Positions 1 to 5,878 of a stretch of DNA of 5,878 nt are shown in pieces. Every line of letters begins with the position of its first letter. Within the stretch, counting starts at the first letter, position 1. Below the pieces are notes generated by a model. The model was not told the origin of the DNA and ran no database searches. It saw only the letters and a program-made list of their open reading frames with translations. Both the position numbers and the translations under genes were made by a program. This DNA comes from an uncultured Lachnospiraceae bacterium (lineage in GTDB: Bacteria > Bacillota > Clostridia > Lachnospirales > Lachnospiraceae). The stretch lies in the NCBI GenBank assembly GCA_910577675.1, contig CAJTOR010000088.1:1-5878 (forward strand). Direction: 5' to 3'.

Positions 1-1594
1 ATAGCTCCGCCCCCTGCCCCGTTGTTAAAAATACCGGGATACGGATGCGCAGCGGTAGCATATAGACCTTATCCTCCATGGTATAAGCTGAAAGGATGTT
101 TGGCATCAGCTCCCCTTTCACTGTTTCAAGCATTGGGGTCATATCCTCCAAAATCCCCTTTTCTATGTAGGATTCCGCCGACAAACCATCCATTAAAAGC
201 ATATCCGGCCCATCCCCCGCCAAAATCCTTGTGTTTAACGCACGGATACGATCAGCCGTAGAAATACTCCCATCCCCACCTTCCCCGGTTTCATAAACCA
301 GCTCAATATCCGGGTACAGGTTCTGGAATTCCGAGATAAGATCAAGTATTATATCATTCCCTGTCAGGGAGTAGATACTTAATGAACTGGATGCAACCTC
401 CCCTTCCCCCGCCGGGGAATATTTCTTGATACAGCCTTTGTCTTCCCCATAAACAATATAAAATGCGTCCCCAATCACAAAAAATTTCAACAAGGTTCCC
501 GTTTCTTTTGCAAAGTGGAATGTCCCCGCCTCTAATATCTTCTGGAACATTGTCCCGTTTTCCTCTGCACAAAAAATCCCGCTAGGTGTACAGACATAAA
601 CAGTATCATCTTGCAAGGCGATCCGGACGGAGTTATCAAACCCTGCCTCAATAGTCGGCAGGAATTCCTGTTTCTGCGCATCATAACACTGTACGGAACT
701 CCCCCCGCGCGTTGTAATATAAATAATATTTCCCCTTACACAGATACTTTCATACCAGCCACATTCAAATCTTTTTAACAGACTCCCATCCTCCTGGCTG
801 TAAACAAAGCACTCCCTTCCGGCATCTGCTGAAACAATATTTCCATTTTCGAGCACAGCAACTACTGCCTGTTCTGTAATACGCCAGCTAGGGATCGTAA
901 TCTCCACACAGGAATCTCCTTCCCGTTTTACCAGATGTGGCTTCTCCCCTTCCTCCATATACCATACATAATCATGGTTATCTTCACCACGCAAAAAAAC
1001 TGCCCTTCCATGACTGATCCTTGACTTGATTTCCCCAATCCAGGTAATCGGCTCCCGGAACCAAGAAAACCCATTTTTTGAAACCCAGGCAGCATTACTT
1101 TCAGAATCCACGGATGTTTCTTGTTTCTCTGCCGTTTCCCCCTCCTTCAGGGTATATCTCCACATAGAATACCCATCGGATTCCTTCGCCAGGGTATAAT
1201 ACTCAATTTCTCTATTTCTATTTAAAAGGACATTACAATACCGTTCCGTTTCATTATCTTGTGTATAAACAGGAGGTAGGTTTCTTTCTTTGTAGTTTTC
1301 TAATAGTTCAAAGGACATGTCGGATTCCCCAGCAACGGCATTTTCTGCGATGTTCGGCACATCTTCCTTTCCCTCGGTTGACCGTGGATTTTCAGGCGAT
1401 TCTCTATCCAACTGGTCGGGTTTATCTTTGGCTGTGGCATCGTCCGTTTCTTCTTTATCACCCTGTTCTGCTCCCGGTATCTCCTCACTATGTTCGGATA
1501 CTTTATTCTTCACGTCATTTTCCGTCTTTGCACATCCAAAAAACATGCAGCCACCCAGCAAAATACAAATCGGGCGTAATATTCTCTTTCTCAT
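1..1594 (-). CDS. Second propeller/solute-binding lipoprotein paralog (3' end beyond window)
   Basis: The reading frame is open from the ATG at 1594 to the window edge: 531 codons with no stop or frameshift, so this is a truncation by the window and not a broken gene. The product parallels the upstream lipoprotein: basic N-terminus, lipobox F-F-G-C with C21 at the same position, acidic linker (about 22-93), FELLENYKE at the propeller start (95-103), then the propeller-like region and a solute-binding domain with RALNTRILAGDGPDMLLMDG (451-470). By hand count, residues 261-360 match the paralog's 251-350 at 76 of 100 positions; the linker is barely alignable. This copy has nine cysteines in the propeller region (120, 229, 262, 278, 285, 303, 335, 342, 388), of which five are shared. 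The start was chosen over the in-frame ATG at 1600 because of ribosome-site spacing and the matching C21. It lies 30 bases behind the previous stop and is probably in the same transcript. Ligand unknown. Confidence 0.92.
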   Translation of the reverse strand, partial: MRKRILRPICILLGGCMFFGCAKTENDVKNKVSEHSEEIPGAEQGDKEETDDATAKDKPDQLDRESPENPRSTEGKEDVPNIAENAVAGESDMSFELLENYKERNLPPVYTQDNETERYCNVLLNRNREIEYYTLAKESDGYSMWRYTLKEGETAEKQETSVDSESNAAWVSKNGFSWFREPITWIGEIKSRISHGRAVFLRGEDNHDYVWYMEEGEKPHLVKREGDSCVEITIPSWRITEQAVVAVLENGNIVSADAGRECFVYSQEDGSLLKRFECGWYESICVRGNIIYITTRGGSSVQCYDAQKQEFLPTIEAGFDNSVRIALQDDTVYVCTPSGIFCAEENGTMFQKILEAGTFHFAKETGTLLKFFVIGDAFYIVYGEDKGCIKKYSPAGEGEVASSSLSIYSLTGNDIILDLISEFQNLYPDIELVYETGEGGDGSISTADRIRALNTRILAGDGPDMLLMDGLSAESYIEKGILEDMTPMLETVKGELMPNILSAYTMEDKVYMLPLRIRIPVFLTTGQGAEL

Positions 1595-1602
1595 GTTCAT
1601 TT

Positions 1603-1609
1603 CCCCCTT
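1603..1609 (-). promoter_or_regulatory. Ribosome-binding site deciding the start of the second lipoprotein
   Basis: The minus strand reads AAGGGGG here, one mismatch from AAGGAGG. It sits 8 bases before the ATG at 1594 but only 2 bases before the in-frame ATG at 1600, so the downstream ATG is the workable start. That start also places the lipobox cysteine at residue 21, as in the paralog. The whole 30-base gap between the two lipoprotein genes (1595-1624) holds nothing else and shows no terminator, which fits co-transcription. Confidence 0.75.
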
Positions 1610-1624
1610 TATTTATAATTTTCC

Positions 1625-3967
1625 TCACTGTTCGTATAAGTATAATTGAAGGCGGCTGACAAACTCGTCCACACTTTCATCCAAGCCTTTTTTATCACTC
1701 AGATAGTTCCCTGCCACCTCCAGAAGGATTTCCCATACACTCCCCTCTATGGTAACTGGCTCATGCACCTTCCTAACTACATCAACCATCCGTGCAGATT
1801 CTTCTGCTGTGAATCCACGTAATTTTATCACTGTATCTCCTATAACATGATTAGAAAAATCTGTTTTTGCAAACTCTTCCAGTACCGTTTTATGGATTGA
1901 ATAACCAGTCCATGACACACTCCTGTTCTGAACTTCATACGAAAAAGCATACTGGATAAATAAATGGGAAAGTTCCTTTCCTGAAGATAACCGGTTAATT
2001 CCTAACAGCCCATTAGGAAAGAATATCCCCTTATTATTTATTAATTCCCCTCCCCTTGACTCTACGGCTGCCGGATTAGTCCCCAATTCATACAATCCAC
2101 CCGCTATCATAAACCCAAGGTCAACTTCACCATATGCAAAAAAATAACCTGTCATAGTATTCCCAAGCAGATATTCCCTTGTCCCTACATCTGCCTCTGT
2201 AATCCCCTCCGCCACACAAAATCGTTTTACCAGTTCAAAAAAGTTTGTCACTTCTTCCCGGTTTACTGTCCCGTCTTTTGCTATAAGATCCGGCTTGTAA
2301 TTATAATATAATATTTGCAGGACGTTGGCATGGGAATACTTTAGTAGATTCGCCACTCCTCCCTCCGCTTCCGTATATTCAACCAATGCCTCCAGTGTTG
2401 AAAATACTTCTTGATCCTGCCCGGAAGTCATAAACATTGGGATAACTACCCGCAACGGCAATGTATATATTTTATCTTCCCTCGTGTAAGCAGACAAGAT
2501 ATTAGGCAATAATGTTTCTTTTTCTGAACCAAGCACCGGGGTTAAATCCTCTAAAATCCCTTTCTCAATATAGGAATCCACCGGCAGTCCATCCAGTAAC
2601 AGCACATCCGGTCCATCCCCCGCTAAAATCCTGGCATTTAGCGCCCGGATACGGTCGGACATGGTAATACTCCCATCCGCCCCTTCCCCGGTTTCATAGA
2701 TCAATTCAATATCCGGATACTGATCCTGGAATTCTGAGATCATATCGAGGATCAGGTCATTGCGCTTTAAGGAGTAGAGGGTCAGATAGTGGGAAGGACC
2801 TTCCTCTTCCCCTGCGGGGGCATATTTTTTTATGACAACCCGGTCTTCCCCATATACAATATAAAATTCATCCCCAATCACAAAGAATTTTAACAGAACC
2901 CCCATATCCCTTGAAAAGTGGAAAGTTCCCGCCTCGAGCACCTTCTGAAAGTGGGTATCCGTTTCCCTTGCGCGGAAAAACCCTCCCGGGGTGCAGACAT
3001 AAATATCCTCCCCCTGTTGGGCAATCCGGACAGAATTATCAAAACCCGCCTCAATGACGGGAAGAAATTCCTGTTTCTCTGCATCATAACGCTGCACGGA
3101 ATTCCCTCCACGCGTGGAAATATAAATTATGTTCCCCTTTACACAAATGCTCTCATACCAGCCACATTTAAAACTGGTAAGTAAACTTCCATTCTCCTGG
3201 CTATAAACATAACACTCCCTACCTGCATCCGATGACACCACATTCCCATTTGCCAGTACTGCAACGGTTGCCTGCTCGGTAATACTCCAGTCCGAAAGCG
3301 GGATTTCCACATACGAATCGCCGGTTCTCTTTACAAGATGGGATTTCTCCCCACTCGCCATATACCAGGCATACTCATTTTTATCCTCCCCACGCAGGTA
3401 AAATGCCCTGCCCTGGTCAATTTCCGCCTTGATTCCCTCCAGCCACATAACCGGCTCACGTTCCCATGCTGCCCCCTTCTTATATACCCAGAAATCCGGA
3501 TTTCCCTCCGCTTCCTCCTTTGTTACCCCTTCACGCAGGGTGTACCTCCATATGTAATAACCATCCTCTTCTTTCGCAACGGTATAATATTCGATTTCAT
3601 TATCCTGATTTAGGAGAGCATTACAATAATACTCATTATCATTGTCCTGTGTATAAACTGACAGAATATTACTTTCTTTGTAGTTTTCTAAAAGTTCATA
3701 AGTAATATTATCCGGACTACTTACCACTCCCACCGGATTATTTTCACCATCCTCCAACGTTTCGGATATCTCCCCCTCATTGGGCGTTTTATCACCCCCC
3801 GTTTGATCTGACAAATCCTCTTTCGCTTTATCATTCCCCGTATCCATTCCCTCTGACAACTCTTCTTTTTGTTGTCCTTTTGACTGATTCTCCGCCGAAT
3901 CCGCACACCCAGAAAGCATACAGCTTACCATCAGGATGCACATGATACGCTTAACATACCTTTTCAT
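1625..3967 (-). CDS. Lipoprotein with beta-propeller-like region and family-1 solute-binding domain (complete copy)
   Basis: A 780-residue secreted lipoprotein anchored to the outer face of the membrane. The signal peptide has K2, R3, K6 and R7, a hydrophobic core and lipobox L-S-G-C with lipidated C21. Residues 22-88 are an acidic, low-complexity linker that would span the cell wall. Residues about 89-390 are rich in short beta-strand/turn units (examples near 183-206, 233-255, 272-295, 313-330, 360-382) and look like a beta-propeller; the blade count is not determinable by eye. Residues about 394-775 match family-1 ABC solute-binding proteins: ILDMISEFQDQYPDIEL (406-422), RALNARILAGDGPDVLLLDG (441-460), Y466-IEKGILEDL, and FPNGLLGIN (650-658) before a helix ending FSYEVQ. 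Such proteins are usually about 400-550 residues, so the length reflects the added propeller. Ligand and transporter are unknown; no permease or ATPase gene is nearby. The ATG at 3967 follows AGGGAG by 7 bases and a strong promoter by about 50. The next gene is a paralog 30 bases downstream. Confidence 0.93.
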   Translation of the reverse strand: MKRYVKRIMCILMVSCMLSGCADSAENQSKGQQKEELSEGMDTGNDKAKEDLSDQTGGDKTPNEGEISETLEDGENNPVGVVSSPDNITYELLENYKESNILSVYTQDNDNEYYCNALLNQDNEIEYYTVAKEEDGYYIWRYTLREGVTKEEAEGNPDFWVYKKGAAWEREPVMWLEGIKAEIDQGRAFYLRGEDKNEYAWYMASGEKSHLVKRTGDSYVEIPLSDWSITEQATVAVLANGNVVSSDAGRECYVYSQENGSLLTSFKCGWYESICVKGNIIYISTRGGNSVQRYDAEKQEFLPVIEAGFDNSVRIAQQGEDIYVCTPGGFFRARETDTHFQKVLEAGTFHFSRDMGVLLKFFVIGDEFYIVYGEDRVVIKKYAPAGEEEGPSHYLTLYSLKRNDLILDMISEFQDQYPDIELIYETGEGADGSITMSDRIRALNARILAGDGPDVLLLDGLPVDSYIEKGILEDLTPVLGSEKETLLPNILSAYTREDKIYTLPLRVVIPMFMTSGQDQEVFSTLEALVEYTEAEGGVANLLKYSHANVLQILYYNYKPDLIAKDGTVNREEVTNFFELVKRFCVAEGITEADVGTREYLLGNTMTGYFFAYGEVDLGFMIAGGLYELGTNPAAVESRGGELINNKGIFFPNGLLGINRLSSGKELSHLFIQYAFSYEVQNRSVSWTGYSIHKTVLEEFAKTDFSNHVIGDTVIKLRGFTAEESARMVDVVRKVHEPVTIEGSVWEILLEVAGNYLSDKKGLDESVDEFVSRLQLYLYEQ

Positions 3968-4021
3968 TATTATTCTCCCTTCCTAACTTAAATATTTCTA
4001 TAAGTTCCTTCTAAATGTCAT

Positions 4022-4050
4022 ATTATAGCAAACTTCATCCTTTTTGTACA
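4022..4050 (-). promoter_or_regulatory. Strong sigma-A-type promoter for the lipoprotein pair
   Basis: On the minus strand, TGTACA (4045-4050, four of six matches to TTGACA) is followed after exactly 17 bp by a perfect TATAAT (4022-4027), preceded by TGC to give the extended -10 TGCTATAAT. The start of transcription would be near 4015-4016, leaving a leader of about 49 bases before the ATG at 3967. This promoter gives the lipoprotein pair its own transcript, independent of the radical SAM gene upstream. No clear operator palindrome overlaps it. It was assigned from sequence only. Confidence 0.8.
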
Positions 4051-4076
4051 GTCTTTTCTGATTTTTACTACATTTT
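4041..4076 (-). promoter_or_regulatory. Phased A-tracts over and upstream of the -35 box (UP-element or curved DNA)
   Basis: Reading the minus strand, four runs of four or five A lie at 4073-4076, 4062-4066, 4054-4057 and 4041-4045. Their centres are about 10.5, 8.5 and 12.5 bases apart, averaging roughly one helical turn. A-tracts placed like this commonly curve DNA and contact the RNA polymerase alpha subunits, raising promoter strength. The spacing is seen; the effect is inferred, and in AT-rich spacers such runs can occur by chance. Confidence 0.4.
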
Positions 4077-4313
4077 CAATCTATCAATATTCTAAATCAT
4101 CTGTATCGCCACAATAATCTGATAATCAAAAAATATTTTTAACATGTATATTGTAGCATCATACTTTTATTATAAAATTAAACAGTGCCAATTACGACAC
4201 CGTTTTCAAGTAGACAATTTTCAGTAAACACCAACATAATAAACCAAAGTTTAAGCAATCTTAATCCAAGTTCAGTTTAACTAATCATAAGTAACTTTCA
4301 CAAATACATTACA

Positions 4314-5837
4314 TTATTCAAGCTTTAAGTTATAATTTTGCTTAATAAACGCTGGGTTATTTTCTAAAATCTGGTGATATGAAATCAAATCATACTTTAC
4401 TATACATCTTTGAATAGAACATATTTTCCTCTTTTCCTTTATATTAATCCCTGATTCATCATAAAATGATGCATAACATAAAGAACACAACTGTGATGCC
4501 CAACAATTAGAGCAATCTGGTAAAGAAGCTTCTGCATACTCATCAATATAATACTTTTTGATTGCTTCCATATTAATTCCATGTTCAACATCCCCAATCA
4601 CTGGGGATTTACCTATCCGTTCACAAACCAAAAACTCTCCCTTAGTTGTAATATAAAGCCTACGGCTCCCCGGATTGCAACACCCATTCTGCTGTAAAAA
4701 TGGAATCGGAACTTCCGCAATCAATCTCTGATGTATTCGCATAAGATTTGCATTTTCCATGCCGAACTTAATCTCTGCTTCTTCCTTATTACAAATCTTT
4801 TTAAGTTTCCAATAACCAACAGGATCATTTTCTTTCATTGATCCCTTCACTACTTTCATTGGTTCTTCCTCATGATTCCCCCAACCAGGTCTTTCCATAT
4901 AAGATGCACGAATCGTCATATGTTCTGGTATCCAAGAAATTGACCGGAAAAACTGATTAATATACTCGACTTTATCCACCGTAAACGGAGGTGTCAATAC
5001 CGCATTAATCCCAACAACCTTTCCAGCTCTCTCCTGCCCCATACAATCAATTAAAAGTTTTAGTCCATCCATAGCTTTCTTAAAACTTCCCACATGGTTG
5101 ACCATTACTCGGTTTGCATCATGGATTTCCTCTGGTCCATCCAAACTTCCAGTTATCCCACACGATTCCAAAGATGCAAAATATTCAGCCATCTCCTTAG
5201 TCATCAAAGTAAGGTTTGTAGTAAAACCAAAATTTAATTTCTTTTTTGGGTCTACTGTTTCTATAGCATAGTCTATACATTGTTTCATTAAAGGAAATTG
5301 TAATAACGGTTCTCCACCATAAAAGGTAACGGATATCTTGTTTCCACAATGCGCAAACACATAGTCAAGTGCCCTTTTTGCAGTATCCCATGTCATATTC
5401 TGTGTAGAAAATCCCCTAAAATTTTCATGGTCTTCGTTATAAATACAGTATTTACAACGCAAATTGCACTGTTCTGTCAACTCTATAATTACTTGTTGAA
5501 TATCGTTTATCTGTTCTAACTCTATATCCTGGGTTCGAAATTTTTTATAAACAGGTGCTTGACATATCTTTTCTACCTCTACTAGTCCTTTTAGACTTTC
5601 TAAAGCTGCTATCAAATCCTTGTCTTGTAATCCTGTTTCCTCTAGGTGGGAAAGTCCTGAATGCTGTAGAATATTTTCCATCACCAAAAATTCCCCATTT
5701 TCACAAGAAAATACTTTTCCTGTCCCATTATCATAATAATACTTTGTTTGCTCTGTTTGAAAAGTCATACCCATGCGATTCCAATTTCCATCTGGCACTA
5801 ACTGTTCAAAATATTCAACTAGTTCTTTCTTGTTCAT
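4314..5837 (-). CDS. Radical SAM/SPASM peptide-maturase-like protein
   Basis: A 507-residue cytoplasmic enzyme predicted to cleave S-adenosylmethionine reductively and use the radical to modify a peptide or protein. Residues 1-110 form an N-terminal region with a YYYD-N-GTGKVF segment near 33-43, resembling the small recognition domains of RiPP maturases; this is inference. The radical SAM core starts near 115 with CNLRCKYC (C124, C128, C131 for the SAM-binding 4Fe-4S cluster), followed by YGGEP (173-177), TTN (206-208) and SLDGPEEIHDANR (231-243), the last typical of sulfatase- and peptide-maturase relatives. The SPASM domain is complete: C387-x12-G400-x4-C405, then C442-x2-C445-x5-C451-x2-C454, then C473/C478, enough ligands for two auxiliary clusters. 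The last four-Cys block has x2 where x3 is usual, within CWASQLCSLC, reminiscent of clostridial Cys-rich-peptide maturases (CcpM type), though I cannot assign that subfamily firmly. The ATG at 5837 follows AAGGAG (5848-5853) by 10 bases. No precursor gene is visible. Its GC content looks lower than that of the lipoprotein genes. Confidence 0.93.
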   Translation of the reverse strand: MNKKELVEYFEQLVPDGNWNRMGMTFQTEQTKYYYDNGTGKVFSCENGEFLVMENILQHSGLSHLEETGLQDKDLIAALESLKGLVEVEKICQAPVYKKFRTQDIELEQINDIQQVIIELTEQCNLRCKYCIYNEDHENFRGFSTQNMTWDTAKRALDYVFAHCGNKISVTFYGGEPLLQFPLMKQCIDYAIETVDPKKKLNFGFTTNLTLMTKEMAEYFASLESCGITGSLDGPEEIHDANRVMVNHVGSFKKAMDGLKLLIDCMGQERAGKVVGINAVLTPPFTVDKVEYINQFFRSISWIPEHMTIRASYMERPGWGNHEEEPMKVVKGSMKENDPVGYWKLKKICNKEEAEIKFGMENANLMRIHQRLIAEVPIPFLQQNGCCNPGSRRLYITTKGEFLVCERIGKSPVIGDVEHGINMEAIKKYYIDEYAEASLPDCSNCWASQLCSLCYASFYDESGINIKEKRKICSIQRCIVKYDLISYHQILENNPAFIKQNYNLKLE

Positions 5838-5860
5838 TTCAATATTACTCCTTAAACTCC

Positions 5861-5878
5861 CTACTCGTACAGATATAA
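5861..5878 (-). CDS. C-terminal tail of an upstream gene, probably a third lipoprotein paralog (partial)
   Basis: Only five sense codons and a TAG stop are inside the window; they read L-Y-L-Y-E-stop. The complete lipoprotein encoded at 1625-3967 ends Q-L-Y-L-Y-E-Q-stop, so the two tails agree over five consecutive residues at the same place relative to the stop, although the codons differ (TTA TAT CTG TAC GAG against TTA TAC TTA TAC GAA). I infer that another member of the same propeller/solute-binding lipoprotein family lies immediately upstream. Its stop is 23 bases before the radical SAM start, so the two genes are likely co-transcribed. The evidence is just 18 bases; a different gene with a similar tail, or a chance match, cannot be excluded. 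Confidence 0.6.
   Translation of the reverse strand, partial: LYLYE

Larger units (their letters stand above)
3968..4313. other. 346-base AT-rich intergenic spacer
   Basis: This stretch separates the radical SAM stop from the lipoprotein start. Apart from the promoter at 4022-4050 and its A-tracts, I see no gene. The longest minus-strand ATG frames are 14 and 17 codons, neither with a ribosome-binding site. I found no GC-rich stem followed by a T run after the radical SAM stop, so the end of that transcript is not explained and readthrough into the lipoproteins is possible. A weak duplicated motif lies at 4240-4254 and 4262-4280. Confidence 0.7.

Noticed and set aside
354..572. Minus-strand 72-codon frame
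   Set aside because: It lies out of frame inside the second lipoprotein, whose frame is intact and matches its paralog throughout this stretch.
1..1594. Second lipoprotein as a pseudogene
   Set aside because: Translation stays open for 531 codons and aligns colinearly with the paralog up to the edge, so the missing end is due only to the window boundary.
1261..1659. Plus-strand open frames of 110 and 132 codons over the gene junction
   Set aside because: They lie antisense to the two lipoprotein genes and across their gap, have no ribosome-binding site, and read as the low-complexity complement of an acidic linker.
2890..3906. Other overlapping frames on both strands within the complete lipoprotein gene
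   Set aside because: They are shadows of a 780-codon frame that has a lipobox, recognisable domains and a close paralog; the shadow products show no domain features.
4163..4178. AT-only inverted repeat (TTTTAT/ATAAAA) as a terminator for the radical SAM gene
   Set aside because: A six-base A/T stem with a one-base loop cannot form a stable hairpin, and no T run follows it in the transcript.
4177..4191. Minus-strand TTGGCAC resembling a -35 box or a sigma-54 -24 element
   Set aside because: The nearest TATAAT-like sequence is only 11 bases away, too close for sigma-A, and the GC doublet required at the sigma-54 -12 element is missing.
3968..4313. Possible tiny precursor peptide in the spacer
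   Set aside because: The longest minus-strand ATG frames (14 and 17 codons) lack ribosome-binding sites, Cys/Gly richness or a leader-like pattern.
5555..5878. Plus-strand open frame of about 107 codons at the right edge
   Set aside because: It is antisense to the radical SAM N-terminus, with no ribosome-binding site and no recognisable motif.

Overview
The window reads entirely from the minus strand and looks like an accessory locus from a low-to-moderate GC Gram-positive anaerobe, most likely a gut Clostridia/Lachnospiraceae-type bacterium. That placement rests on purine-rich Shine-Dalgarno sites, lipobox proteins with acidic wall-spanning linkers, an oxygen-sensitive radical SAM enzyme and the codon style. 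It is an inference, since no taxonomic marker gene is present.

Layout in the direction of transcription (right to left): (1) At the right edge, 5861-5878, are the last five codons and stop of an upstream gene. They read L-Y-L-Y-E-stop, almost the same as the end of the complete lipoprotein in this window, so a further lipoprotein paralog probably lies just outside. (2) 23 bases later comes a 507-residue radical SAM/SPASM peptide-maturase-like enzyme (4314-5837). (3) A 346-base AT-rich spacer follows. It has no convincing gene or terminator but carries a very good sigma-A-type promoter (-35 TGTACA, 17 bp, extended -10 TGCTATAAT) with helically spaced A-tracts upstream. (4) The complete 780-residue lipoprotein (1625-3967) has a lipobox, an acidic linker, a probable beta-propeller and a family-1 solute-binding-protein domain. 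(5) After 30 bases comes a second full-length-looking paralog of it (1594 down to base 1), open to the window edge. It is about three-quarters identical over its best-conserved stretch.

How the genes may work together: two, and probably three, related surface lipoproteins surround one radical SAM/SPASM enzyme. The lipoproteins combine a propeller with a sugar- or peptide-binding-protein fold, and no permease or ATPase gene lies in the window. No short precursor peptide is visible for the maturase. Either the precursor lies beyond the window, or the enzyme acts on something else, possibly one of the lipoproteins. The repeated arrangement and the cysteine-count difference between the paralogs are the features most worth following up. 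Function is not established by sequence alone.
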